Of a stretch of 64,000 nucleotides of DNA, positions 23,769 through 32,327 are shown one piece after another. Where the stretch lies: assembly GCF_009796745.1 (NCBI RefSeq), contig NZ_CP047024.1, positions 3,286,001-3,350,000 on the forward strand, read 5' to 3'. Position 1 is the stretch's first letter. Every line of letters begins with the position of its first letter. Made by a program: the position numbers and the translations under genes. The notes under the pieces are model-generated. The model searched no databases, was not told where the DNA came from, and was given only the letters and a program-made list of their open reading frames with translations. Origin of the DNA: Paraglaciecola sp. L1A13 (GTDB lineage Bacteria; Pseudomonadota; Gammaproteobacteria; Enterobacterales; Alteromonadaceae).

Positions 23769-24091
23769 AGAAACTTTTTTTATCGAAAAAATTCGATAGG
23801 TTCCGTAACTTAAGGTTAACTAACATCCTTTCATTACATAAACCAAAACTCTATCCAAACGATTCATTCACTGGCCTAGGTATGCCGTAAATGTCCTTGT
23901 TTGTACTACATAAACCCAATCCGTAGGTTTACTTAAAAATGACGTCCCCTAGGGGATTATAAAATACATCCTGTATTTTACCGCTTCGCGGCCGTGCTAA
24001 GCACGTTCAAATTCGTTTCCTACGAATTTGTCGAACTAAGGGGCTCTCACCCCTCGTGACGCAAAAAATGCTATCACTTCGTTCATTTATA
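23769..24091 (-). repeat. tRNA-Glu spacer, unit 1, with chain of hairpins
   Basis: A 323-base spacer nearly identical to the next one (24168-24490). It contains six consecutive self-complementary blocks between 23944 and 24054: TCCCCTAGGGGA; AAAATACA/TGTATTTT; CCGC/GCGG; CGTGC/GCACG; CAAATTCGT/ACGAATTTG; AGGGG/CCCCT. It also carries the conserved 29-base block at 23865-23893. Read on the minus strand, the hairpin chain ends AGGGGACGTCA, close to the tRNA-Glu 3' end (TGGGGACGCCA). No protein gene. Confidence 0.85.
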
Positions 24092-24167
24092 TGGCGTCCC
24101 CAAGGGGATTCGAACCCCTGTTACCGCCGTGAAAGGGCGGTGTCCTAGGCCTCTAGACGATGGGGAC
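24092..24167 (-). tRNA. tRNA-Glu (anticodon TTC), copy 2 of operon
   Basis: A 76-base minus-strand cloverleaf with encoded CCA, identical to its two neighbours. It lies exactly one 399-base period from each. Confidence 0.98.
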
Positions 24168-24490
24168 AGAAACTTTTTTTATCGAAAAAATTCGATAGGT
24201 TCCGTAACTTAAGGTTAACTAACGTCCTTTCATTACATAAACCAAAACTCTATCCAAACGATTCATTCACTGGCCTAGGTATGCCGTAAATGTCCTTGTT
24301 TGTACTACATAAACCCAATCCGTAGGTTTACTTAAAAATGACGTCCCCTAGGGGATTATAAAATACATCCTGTATTTTACCGCTTCGCGGCCGTGCTAAG
24401 CACGTTCAAATTCGTTTCCTACGAATTTGTCGAACTAAGGGGCTCTCACCCCTCGTGACGCAAAGAATGCTATCACTTCGTTCATTTATA
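24168..24490 (-). repeat. tRNA-Glu spacer, unit 2, with chain of hairpins
   Basis: Second copy of the 323-base spacer. By eye only a couple of substitutions separate it from unit 1 (for example AACATCC versus AACGTCC and GCAAAAAATG versus GCAAAGAATG). The hairpin chain is at 24343-24453 and the conserved block at 24264-24292. Confidence 0.85.
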
Positions 24491-24566
24491 TGGCGTCCCC
24501 AAGGGGATTCGAACCCCTGTTACCGCCGTGAAAGGGCGGTGTCCTAGGCCTCTAGACGATGGGGAC
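24491..24566 (-). tRNA. tRNA-Glu (anticodon TTC), copy 1 of operon
   Basis: A 76-base minus-strand cloverleaf with encoded CCA. It is the first Glu copy after tRNA-Ala in the direction of transcription. The spacer to tRNA-Ala differs from the two 323-base repeat spacers except for the shared 29-base block at 24744-24772. Confidence 0.98.
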
Positions 24567-24743
24567 AAAAAACGGTTTTCGAAAGTAAACTTTCGATATT
24601 CCTGTAATACAAAGTAGGTTACTAAATCGCGTAACCTTCTCCCATACAAAAACCTTAATTTGTCTCAATTGTCTCCTGTAAAGCGATTTAAACCTGCAAG
24701 AGCAGCAATCTATATTTACAAAAAAACAATATCTATATCATCA

Positions 24744-24772
24744 CATTCACTGGCCTAGGTATGCCGTAAATG
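24744..24772 (-). repeat. 29-base block shared by all spacers of the tRNA operon
   Basis: The plus-strand block begins CATTCACTGGCC, contains TAGGTATGCCGT and ends AAATG. It is identical at 23865-23893, 24264-24292 and here, although the rest of this spacer is unrelated to the other two. It is a candidate RNA-processing site. Confidence 0.75.
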
Positions 24773-24782
24773 CTCCTTGATA

Positions 24783-24858
<76 letters not shown>

Positions 24859-24919
24859 ATACTTAACGTAAAGCGCATTCGCTTTGACTAAGTGGGTGTC
24901 GTTCCGTGACAGCGGGCGC

Positions 24920-24948
24920 ATTCTAGGCACCCCCCCCTTTTATGTCAA
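24920..24948 (-). promoter_or_regulatory. sigma-70 promoter of the tRNA-Ala/Glu operon
   Basis: On the minus strand TTGACA (24948-24943) and TAGAAT (24925-24920) are 17 bases apart, followed by the GC-rich discriminator GCGCCCGC, the mark of stringently controlled stable-RNA promoters. The spacer contains a run of eight G. It sits between the gltX stop and tRNA-Ala. Confidence 0.88.
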
Positions 24949-24967
24949 CGATTTTTTTAAATTTTAT

Positions 24968-26377
24968 CTAGGATTGTTGTCTGTTTGCTATATATATGAG
25001 CGCTTTGTCTATCCGTTGAACAATTTGCTCGATTTTTAACAAATTTAATGTCACATCCAATGAAGGTGAATTACCTGATCCTGTCACAGCCACACGTAAG
25101 GGCATACCGACTTTGCCCATACCGACGCCTAAATTTTCAGCAGTTTGGTTAATGGCAGCATGAATCGTTTCAGCATTCCATGTCTCCAGTGCCTCCAACG
25201 AGGCTTTAACAGCTTCAAGTGCTTCTTGCGCTACAGGCCGAAGATGCTTTTTAGCCGCCTTTTCGTCAAAACTGTCATATTCTTGGTAAAAATATCTACT
25301 TATCTCAGCAAGTTCCTTCAACGTTTTCACGCGATCGGCTTGCACGCTGATAACATCTTCTAGAGCGGGTCCGTTGCTTACGTCGATACCTTGTTGGTCA
25401 AAATGCCATTTTGCATATGGCAGTACTTCAAGAGCCGGAAGCTCTTTAATATAATGCTGATTCAACCAAATCAACTTATCGGTATTAAAAGCAGACGCAG
25501 ATTGGCCTATCGCATCTAAACTGAATAACTCAATCATTTCCTCTTTCGAAAAAATCTCTTGGTCGCCATGAGACCATCCTAGACGTACCAAGTAATTCAA
25601 CAATGCTTGTGGTAAAAAACCATCATCACGGTATTGCATGACACTGACCGCTCCATGACGCTTAGATAACTTCTTACCATCATCGCCTAGGATCATCGAG
25701 ACATGTGCATATTCTGGCACTGGCGCACCAAGTGATTTTAATATGTTAATTTGCCGAGGCGTGTTGTTAATATGATCTTCTCCGCGCACAACATGAGTAA
25801 TCCCCATATCCCAGTCATCTACGACTACACAGAAATTATAAGTAGGCGTGCCGTCGCTGCGTAAAATAATGAGATCATCGAGTTCACTATTAGCAATTTC
25901 GATATTGCCACGAATATGGTCTTTAACAACGACCGTACCCTCCTGTGGATTTTTAAAGCGAACGACAAATGGCTGGTCTTCTGGGTAATCTGTTCGGTCA
26001 CGCCAAGTACCAGGATAACGAGGCTTCTCGCCATTCGCTTTTTGCTTTTCTCGAATGTCATCAAGCTCAGCACTGCTCATAAAGCACTTGTATGCTTTAC
26101 CTTCTTCTAGCATCTCATTAATCAACGCTTTATAGCGGTCAAAACGGTGTGTTTGATAATAGGGACCATCGTCCCACGTCAAACCTAACCATTCCATGCC
26201 CTCTAAAATTGCATCAATTGCTTCTTGGGTTGAACGTTCAATGTCAGTATCTTCAATACGAAGAACAAATTTTCCACCTTGGCTTTTAGCGTACAACCAA
26301 GAATAAAGCGCTGTGCGTGCACCGCCGACATGTAAAAATCCGGTAGGGCTCGGAGCGAAACGGGTAACCACGGTCAT
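24968..26377 (-). CDS. gltX: glutamate--tRNA ligase
   Basis: Predicted 469-residue class I synthetase that charges tRNA-Glu. The HIGH-like motif is in [15 protein letters not shown], the KMSKS-like motif in [10 protein letters not shown], and [11 protein letters not shown] lies in the catalytic fold. The C-terminal third is the helical anticodon-binding domain. Length equals typical GltX. ATG 26377 is chosen over one 48 bases upstream, because the family starts a few residues before [13 protein letters not shown] lies about 11 bases before it. Its substrate tRNA genes lie immediately downstream with their own promoter. Confidence 0.98.
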   Translation of the reverse strand: MTVVTRFAPSPTGFLHVGGARTALYSWLYAKSQGGKFVLRIEDTDIERSTQEAIDAILEGMEWLGLTWDDGPYYQTHRFDRYKALINEMLEEGKAYKCFMSSAELDDIREKQKANGEKPRYPGTWRDRTDYPEDQPFVVRFKNPQEGTVVVKDHIRGNIEIANSELDDLIILRSDGTPTYNFCVVVDDWDMGITHVVRGEDHINNTPRQINILKSLGAPVPEYAHVSMILGDDGKKLSKRHGAVSVMQYRDDGFLPQALLNYLVRLGWSHGDQEIFSKEEMIELFSLDAIGQSASAFNTDKLIWLNQHYIKELPALEVLPYAKWHFDQQGIDVSNGPALEDVISVQADRVKTLKELAEISRYFYQEYDSFDEKAAKKHLRPVAQEALEAVKASLEALETWNAETIHAAINQTAENLGVGMGKVGMPLRVAVTGSGNSPSLDVTLNLLKIEQIVQRIDKALIYIANRQQS

Positions 26378-26891
26378 GGTATAAATAATCCTATTGCTAA
26401 AAATTGCCGGCATTTTACCAGTCAATGGCCCCCAGAAGAAAGGTTAAACGAAGAATGCGCCGTTAAGTTCTAAACAAATTGGTGTAAGTCGTTACGTTTA
26501 AGCTAAAAGATTACGCTTGAAGCGGAGTAATTGGTCCCTCGTCGAGATTAACGTTTAAACATGGTTGTATAAGTATCTGCTTTTAAGCTGCAAGTTTAAG
26601 GTTAAAAGCGGAGTAATCTTTTTATTGAGTGCTATAAAAACGCAGATTAGGTTATAAAAATTATTTTTTTCGCTATATTTCTAAAATTTAACAGCAATAT
26701 TCTGCAATTAATCGTTAATTTATTTGAAATCAGGTCGCAGATCTAATTCATTTAAATGGTAATGGCACACGTAAACATCGTTGAAGATTAGATTTTTCTG
26801 GTTATTTAAGACAGCTACAGCCCAAATTCGCACAAGTTTTAAGCTTGTCGTTGCTTTTTCACCCACTTAAACAGTTTTTTTAAATTTACAG
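26378..26891. other. non-coding region between gltX and tRNA-Val
   Basis: About 515 bases between the divergent gltX and tRNA-Val, with no gene called. AAGCGGAGTAAT occurs twice (near 26521 and 26599). The region must contain the gltX promoter on the minus strand, which I could not pin down. Confidence 0.4.
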
Positions 26892-26919
26892 TTGACACTT
26901 AGAAGAGCATACCTATAAT
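26892..26919 (+). promoter_or_regulatory. sigma-70 promoter of the tRNA-Val genes
   Basis: TTGACA at 26892-26897 and TATAAT at 26914-26919, both consensus, 16 bases apart, with GCGCTCC just downstream. The first tRNA-Val starts 43 bases after the -10 box. Confidence 0.9.
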
Positions 26920-26962
26920 AGCGCTCCACTTACCGAGGTAACTCAGTAAGCAGTAAGAAAAC

Positions 26963-27038
26963 GGTCGCTTAGCTCAGTTGGGAGAGCATCGCCCTTACAA
27001 GGCGAGGGTCACTGGTTCAAGCCCAGTAGCGACCACCA
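26963..27038 (+). tRNA. tRNA-Val (anticodon TAC), copy 1
   Basis: A 76-base cloverleaf: GGTCGCT acceptor, D-arm AGCTCAGTTGGGAGAGC, anticodon loop CTTACAA with TAC, T-arm GGTTCAAGCCC and encoded CCA. Confidence 0.98.
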
Positions 27039-27045
27039 CTTTTCG

Positions 27046-27104
27046 ACAAGAAATAGTCGAGAGGCACTAGTTAAGCCTAGTGTATAAACAACATTTCAAT
27101 ATAT
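27046..27104 (+). repeat. 59-base tRNA-Val spacer repeat, copy 1
   Basis: A 59-base segment repeated at 27150-27208 with a few changes. It contains CACTAGTTAAGCCTAGTG, a hairpin with a 6-base loop, and ends TTTCAATATAT directly before a tRNA-Val 5' end in both copies. Confidence 0.85.
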
Positions 27105-27149
27105 GGTCGCTTAGCTCAGTTGGAAAAAGAGAAAGCATAGCCACTCTCT
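27105..27149 (+). pseudogene. broken tRNA-Val between the two intact copies
   Basis: It starts with the exact first 19 bases of tRNA-Val (acceptor strand and half of the D-arm, GGTCGCTTAGCTCAGTTGG), then reads AAAAAGAGAAAGC and unrelated sequence. The anticodon arm, T-arm and CCA are missing. Flanked on both sides by the 59-base spacer repeat, it is the middle unit of a three-unit tandem array that has lost its body. Confidence 0.85.
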
Positions 27150-27208
27150 ACAAGAAATGGTCGAGGGGCACTAGTTAAGCCTAGTGCATAAACAACATTT
27201 CAATATAT
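27150..27208 (+). repeat. 59-base tRNA-Val spacer repeat, copy 2
   Basis: Second copy of the spacer at 27046-27104. The hairpin is improved to GCACTAG/CTAGTGC by compensating changes at its base. Confidence 0.85.
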
Positions 27209-27284
27209 GGTCGCTTAGCTCAGTTGGGAGAGCATCGCCCTTACAAGGCGAGGGTCACTGGTTCAAGCCCAGTAGCGACCACCA
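27209..27284 (+). tRNA. tRNA-Val (anticodon TAC), copy 2
   Basis: A 76-base cloverleaf identical to the copy at 26963-27038, with encoded CCA. It is the last intact tRNA before the array of remnants. Confidence 0.98.
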
Positions 27285-28110
27285 CTTCTTGTTTTATCTT
27301 CTATCCATATTTATTCTAAAAAAAACCTTATTTGTATAGCATCCCCAACGATAAGCATCGCCGTTCTTTACAAATCCAGGCGACGTGGTTCAAGCCCAGT
27401 AGCGACCACCACTTCTTGTTACACCCTCTATATTAAATTATCTTAAAAAAATCATCTTCATAGAATATCCAACGATAAGCATCGCCGTTCTTTGCAAATC
27501 CAGGCGACGTGGTTCAAGCCCAGTAGCGACCACCACTTCTTGTTACACCCTCTATATTAAATTATCTTCATAGAATAACCAACGATAAGCATCGCCGTTC
27601 TTTACAAACCCAGGCGACGTGGTTCAAGCCCAGTAGCGACCACCACTTCTTGTTTTACCTTCTATCCATATTTATTCTAAAAAAAACCTTATTTGTATAG
27701 CATCTCCAGCGATAAGCATCGCCGTTCTTTACAAACCCAGGCGACGTGGTTTAAGCCCAGTAGCGACCACCACTTCTTGTTTTACCTTCTATCCATATTT
27801 ATTCTAAAAAAAACCTTATTTGTATAGCATCTCCAGCGATAAGCATCGCCGTTCTTTGCAAATCCAGGCGACGTGGTTCAAGCCCAGTAGCGACCACCAC
27901 TTCTTGTTTTACCTTCTATCCATATTTATTCTAAAAAAAACCTTATTTGTATAGCATCTCCAGCGATAAGCCTCGCCGTTCTTTAAAAGTACAGGCGACG
28001 TGGTTCAAGCCTAGTAGCGACCACCACTTCTTGTTTTACCTGCTATCCATATTTATTATAAAAAACCCTATTTGCATAGCCTCTCCAGCGTTAAGCATCG
28101 CTTTTTTTTA
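27285..28110 (+). repeat. tandem array of six 3'-half tRNA-Val remnants
   Basis: Six units, each ending with the tRNA-Val 3' part (GGTTCAAGCCCAGTAGCGACC plus ACCA) at 27411, 27535, 27645, 27772, 27899 and 28026. A seventh, truncated start lies near 28087. The period is 127 bases for four intervals and 124 and 110 for two shortened units. Each unit keeps GCATCGCC, TTTACAA or TTTGCAA, GGCGA and the T-arm, but has lost the acceptor 5' strand and D-arm, so none can form a cloverleaf. Intervening DNA is AT-rich (CTTCTTGTTTTACC, then TTATTCTAAAAAAAACC, then TATAGCATC). No protein gene is supported here. Confidence 0.88.
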
Positions 28111-28300
28111 CCAAAGCGTAAGCACCATAAATTTATATTCACAATCGTCTCTAGCAGATGCCCTCTGTGCACACATTTCGCTAATTTTAATAAACGATCG
28201 AGACTATCAGTGTAAAATATCTCTCAAGATTATGATTTGTACTTATAATTTTATGTAAAAGTACGATAACCTTTAATAATCAACATTTTGAGTTGTTTAC

Positions 28301-29917
28301 ATGAACCCACTGATTGCTAAAGAAACCAAGGTACTGATTGTTGACGATCAGGTTCTCGCCAAGGGATACATGAAATATTCTCTGGAGGAGCTTGGTTTTA
28401 GCGACATTACCTATGTGGACAAGGTAAATCTTGCCCTTAATAAGATTCGTCATCAGCGCTATGACCTTATCGTGTGCTCTTATAACCTCAAACATGAGCA
28501 AGATGGTTATTACTTTTACGACGAAATTAATCGTAATGGGGAATTACCTCCCAGTACTGCTTTTGTTTTTATCAGTGCAGATACCACCGCAGATTTAGTA
28601 CAAAGTATTGTCGAATTACAACCTGACGACTTCCTAGCTAAACCGTTTACCGTTAAAGAGTTAGATCGCCGCCTTACTCGAATACTAAGCCGTAAACGTG
28701 CCTTACAAAATATTTATTGGTGTATAGAAAAAAAACAATTCCCCAAAGCGTTGTCAGAAGTAGAGATATTTTTGAGTGAACCCAAAAACTCCGAGTTTTT
28801 TCCACTGGCTTTAAAGATAAAAGGCGAAATTTTGCAGGCTTGTGGACAATACTCACAAGCAAAAGTATTTTATCAAGCCATATTGAACGTACAGAAATTT
28901 ACTTGGGCACAATTGGGTTTAGTCAAAACCCATCTTTTTTTGAATGAAGATGAAGCGGCAGAAAAACTCGTATTACGTCTCGCATTTAAGCCAGAATCTC
29001 AGCTTGCCGCATATGACTTATTAATGTCTTTGCAAATAAAACAAGGTGACTTTGACACCGCATTAGAATGCGTTTTAATGGCGTCAGAGATATCACCAAG
29101 GAACATTAGAAGACATAAAACAGCATTAGATCTATCGCGCATCACCCACGATTATCATATCCAGTTTGAGGCAGCAAAAAAAATCGTAAAGTTTGCCAAA
29201 AACTCTATTCATGATATGCCCGAACATTATTTAAATGTGGCTAGAGCGGGTATTGATTACGCCATGACCGCAGATGAAGAACAAACTGCAACCCTCGTTA
29301 AGCAAGCGAATGAATATATCCGTCAACTCCGTCAGGCATTTCCGAAGGCCGATATGCAAGATCAAATCAACGTCATCAATGCGCGAATGCTGTATTTGGC
29401 TGATGAAAAAGACAATGCTAAGTCGCTACTCGAACAATTAGACGATGAAAACTGGGAAAATGAATCGATTGAAGCGTTACTTGATAAAGCCAAAGCGTTC
29501 CACGAAATAGGCCTACATGCACGCAGTCAGGAAATACTGCTAGAAATAGCTCGTCGATGTGACGAGAATGATCAAAGTAGCGAAATTTTCTTGCACTACA
29601 TTGAGCAAGAAAAGGTTGAGAAGGGTCGTATTAAATTAAGTTCAAAAGAGCTTAATAATTCAGGTGTTCAACGTTTTCAAGAAGGTGATATAGATAGCGC
29701 GTTTCACACTTTCGTTGATGCTTTTACCTTGATGCCTAAAAATTCAGCCATCGCGTTGAACCTATTACAAGTTCTCACTATCAAGCAGTTACACTGTGAT
29801 GAAGCTTACAAAAAAACCATTCAACGCTGCGTCAAAACAGTTGAAAGCAGCGTATTAAATGATGAACAAGAAAGTCGTTACACCAAAATCCGCGAACTGC
29901 TAGATGATATCGCTTAA
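28301..29917 (+). CDS. TPR-containing response regulator with degenerate receiver
   Basis: Predicted 538-residue protein. Residues 8-125 form a CheY-like receiver with the acidic pair IVDDQ (Asp15-16), the switch Ser92 in FVFISAD and Lys114 in LAKPF. The phospho-acceptor Asp is replaced by Ser60 (LIVCSYNL instead of LIVCDYNL), so phosphorylation by the usual route is unlikely. Residues 130-538 are helical repeats of TPR type, with no DNA-binding output domain. Proteins with this receiver-plus-TPR layout occur in Vibrio, Shewanella and Alteromonas and probably act through protein contacts. No histidine kinase gene lies nearby. It begins right after the tRNA-Val remnant array. Confidence 0.88.
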   Translation: MNPLIAKETKVLIVDDQVLAKGYMKYSLEELGFSDITYVDKVNLALNKIRHQRYDLIVCSYNLKHEQDGYYFYDEINRNGELPPSTAFVFISADTTADLVQSIVELQPDDFLAKPFTVKELDRRLTRILSRKRALQNIYWCIEKKQFPKALSEVEIFLSEPKNSEFFPLALKIKGEILQACGQYSQAKVFYQAILNVQKFTWAQLGLVKTHLFLNEDEAAEKLVLRLAFKPESQLAAYDLLMSLQIKQGDFDTALECVLMASEISPRNIRRHKTALDLSRITHDYHIQFEAAKKIVKFAKNSIHDMPEHYLNVARAGIDYAMTADEEQTATLVKQANEYIRQLRQAFPKADMQDQINVINARMLYLADEKDNAKSLLEQLDDENWENESIEALLDKAKAFHEIGLHARSQEILLEIARRCDENDQSSEIFLHYIEQEKVEKGRIKLSSKELNNSGVQRFQEGDIDSAFHTFVDAFTLMPKNSAIALNLLQVLTIKQLHCDEAYKKTIQRCVKTVESSVLNDEQESRYTKIRELLDDIA

Positions 29918-29928
29918 CGCAGCTTCAC

Positions 29929-29962
29929 AATGTAAGCTTTACCAAATCGCAAAGCTTACATT
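29929..29962. terminator. bidirectional hairpin between the TPR regulator and kynU
   Basis: AATGTAAGCTTT and AAAGCTTACATT form a perfect 12-bp stem with a 10-base loop, placed between two convergent genes. The tails are only modestly T-rich. Confidence 0.65.
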
Positions 29963-29970
29963 GGATTTAT

Positions 29971-31215
29971 TCACGTTACTTTTTGCTGAAGATTGAACTG
30001 AGGATGCTGATAAATTTTTTGACTAATAATTTTGGCTAATATATCGGTACTTTTCAACATATCCTGAAAGCGCAAATACAGCGGTGTAAACCCAAAGCGC
30101 AATATGTCAGGCGCGCGAAAATCGGCAATCACCCCATACTGGATTAATGCTTGGCAGATGGCATGAGCATGTTCGTGACGAAAGGCAAGCTGACTTCCTC
30201 TTAATTTGGCATCTCTTGGCGAAGCCAAATATAACTCGCTTAAACTTGGCTGGCTCTCCACAAGCGTAATAAATAGTTCGCTAAGCGCCACCGATTTTTC
30301 TCGTAATGCATACATGCTGACATCGGCAAACACATCTAGCGCCGCATCCAAAATACTCATAGATATCACATTTGGGGTACCGCATAGATACTGGCTGATG
30401 TCGTCTGCTTGTTCATAGCCAGCGGAAAAGGCAAATGGATGTTTATGACCCATCCACCCTTTGAGGGGTTGAGACACATTCTTATGGTGACGCTGTGCAA
30501 CATATAAAAAAGCAGGCGCACCCGGTCCACCATTTAAATATTTGTAACCACAACCCACTGCAAAATCAACTTCACAAACGTCTAACTCGATTGGCAAAGC
30601 ACCAGCACTATGGGCTAAATCCCAAATGACCAAAATACCATGCTCATGTGCTATCTGAGTCAAGCGCTGCATGTTTAACAATCTCCCTGACCTAAAGTCG
30701 ACCTGGGTCAACATTAATACCGCAACGTTGACATTGAGGGCGTTTTCTAACGCGCTCTCGTCAACAAGCTGTAAGTAACATGCATCTTCGCCCAAGACGG
30801 AAGCTAAGCCCTCAACCATATACAAGTCAGTGGGAAAATTACCCGCTAAAGACAAAACCACAGAGCGTGGTTTCTGCAATGCCATCGCACTACTTAGCAC
30901 TTTAAATAAGTTGATAGAGGTAGAATCACAACAAACTACTTGGCCAGACGCCGCCCCAATAAGAGGTGCTATTTTTTCGCCAACTCTTAGCGGTAGATCA
31001 ATCCAGTGATGCTTATTCCAACTGGTGATCAAATCATTACCCCATTGCTCGTCCAGCACAGTTTTAGCGCGTAATTTTGCACCACTGGGCATGGCCCCTA
31101 AAGAGTTGCCGTCTAGGTAAACTATATTATCGGGCAACGAAAACGCTAAGCGTTTAGATGCCAGTGGATCCTCTAAATCCCTTTTTTCTATTTGTTCTTG
31201 GTTGACGACTTTCAT
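29971..31215 (-). CDS. kynU: kynureninase
   Basis: Predicted 414-residue PLP enzyme that cleaves kynurenine to anthranilate and alanine in tryptophan catabolism. It shows the fold-type I signatures YLDGNSLGAMPSGA at the N-terminus, CCDSTSINLFKVL (cofactor phosphate), WDLAHSAGALPIEL (cofactor ring Asp) and the Schiff-base Lys225 in VGCGYKYLNGGPGAPAF. Length is normal. It is the second gene of a pair: its ATG overlaps the stop of the formamidase-like gene by 4 nt. No tryptophan dioxygenase gene is in the window, so the pathway must be completed elsewhere. Confidence 0.96.
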   Translation of the reverse strand: MKVVNQEQIEKRDLEDPLASKRLAFSLPDNIVYLDGNSLGAMPSGAKLRAKTVLDEQWGNDLITSWNKHHWIDLPLRVGEKIAPLIGAASGQVVCCDSTSINLFKVLSSAMALQKPRSVVLSLAGNFPTDLYMVEGLASVLGEDACYLQLVDESALENALNVNVAVLMLTQVDFRSGRLLNMQRLTQIAHEHGILVIWDLAHSAGALPIELDVCEVDFAVGCGYKYLNGGPGAPAFLYVAQRHHKNVSQPLKGWMGHKHPFAFSAGYEQADDISQYLCGTPNVISMSILDAALDVFADVSMYALREKSVALSELFITLVESQPSLSELYLASPRDAKLRGSQLAFRHEHAHAICQALIQYGVIADFRAPDILRFGFTPLYLRFQDMLKSTDILAKIISQKIYQHPQFNLQQKVT

Positions 31216-32156
31216 GGATTACTGACTCGATTCTCTAAAGCAGATAAAAAAACTTGATACGCATTAGTCTGTGGATGGATCCAATCAAAATGCCCTGCCC
31301 CCGCCACAATTTGATACGTCAAACCGCTATTACTTGCTTGGCCGATTTCTACAATAGTATCGGCATCGCCTTGTAACATGAGGGTATTTTCAAGTAAAGG
31401 GTAAGACAAAGGTGAGCCTAATCGATAGGCATTTTGTTTTTGCTCAGCATCTCCACCGAAAAAAGCTGAAGTGGCAGTTTGACAACTATTTTGTCCTTTA
31501 GAATAGTTAACCACATCAACGATTGCCGCCAAACCAATTACGCCTTTTACCCGTTCATCACCTTTAAACAAATTTCTTTGGGGTGAGCTTGCTAGTAACG
31601 CTAAGTGTCCACCGGCAGAATGGCCAACGAGCACGATATTTTTCAAATCAATAGGATAATCTCTAAATGATTGGGCGAAGCTCACGCCTTTGAGTACATC
31701 ATTCAGGCTACCGGGCCAACCGCCCCCAGTATCCCCAGTACGTCGGTACTCCAGGGACCAAACCGCAAAGCCTTGTTGCGCTAATGACTGACTAAATGCA
31801 GCGCTATGTTCAATATTATATGCATTCAACCAACACCCTCCGTGAATGAATATAACCAATGGTGCTTTATGCTGATCTCCGTCTGCATCACTAACTTTTG
31901 GCAAGTACAAACGGCCATACTGCAATGGCGAATTTCCATATGCCAATTGTATACTGCTGTCACTTCCCTCATCGAGCATAGTCATATTGAGTGCCATAAC
32001 TTGCTCAAAACTGACATTACTGAGTAGGGTCGAACCCCGTTTGACTGACTCCAATGCCTTGTCTTCGTTCGCACTATTTTGCTTAAATGGGGTATCTGCA
32101 CAAGCGCTTAATACACCGAGAAAAATAGCAAAAATAGTGAGATGTATAAATTCCAT
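31212..32156 (-). CDS. alpha/beta-hydrolase lipoprotein, kynurenine-formamidase-like
   Basis: Predicted 314-residue hydrolase. The oxyanion motif HGGCW (residues 105-109), nucleophile GHSAGGH (Ser180), acid GDADT (about Asp264) and His289 in GAGHFDW give a full triad. HGGxW is characteristic of eukaryotic-type arylformamidases. Translational coupling to kynU supports N-formylkynurenine as the substrate. Oddly, the N-terminus is a lipoprotein signal ending LSAC (Cys19), which would place the enzyme in the periplasm, away from a cytoplasmic kynureninase. Either the formamidase acts outside or it is a different esterase; this cannot be decided from sequence. Confidence 0.85.
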   Translation of the reverse strand: MEFIHLTIFAIFLGVLSACADTPFKQNSANEDKALESVKRGSTLLSNVSFEQVMALNMTMLDEGSDSSIQLAYGNSPLQYGRLYLPKVSDADGDQHKAPLVIFIHGGCWLNAYNIEHSAAFSQSLAQQGFAVWSLEYRRTGDTGGGWPGSLNDVLKGVSFAQSFRDYPIDLKNIVLVGHSAGGHLALLASSPQRNLFKGDERVKGVIGLAAIVDVVNYSKGQNSCQTATSAFFGGDAEQKQNAYRLGSPLSYPLLENTLMLQGDADTIVEIGQASNSGLTYQIVAGAGHFDWIHPQTNAYQVFLSALENRVSNP

Positions 32157-32327
32157 ATTATTTCCATAGCGCTAGCTCACCAAGCAACATAACGCTTTAA
32201 TTCATTACATTTTAAAAATTAAAACCAATTTATCACGATATGATACAAAGAGTTACTGGAAGAAAACCAAGCAGGATAAGAAGATGACGCAGATACGCCA
32301 TCTGTTGCAATTAACAGCGATATTACG

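Noticed and set aside
27285..28110. CRISPR array
   Set aside because: The regular spacing suggested one, but repeats are tRNA-Val 3' halves, linkers between them are also repeated instead of unique, and no cas genes are near.
27947..28258. 103-codon frame across the last remnant unit
   Set aside because: Spans the tRNA-Val remnant array without a ribosome site; a random frame in AT-rich repeats.
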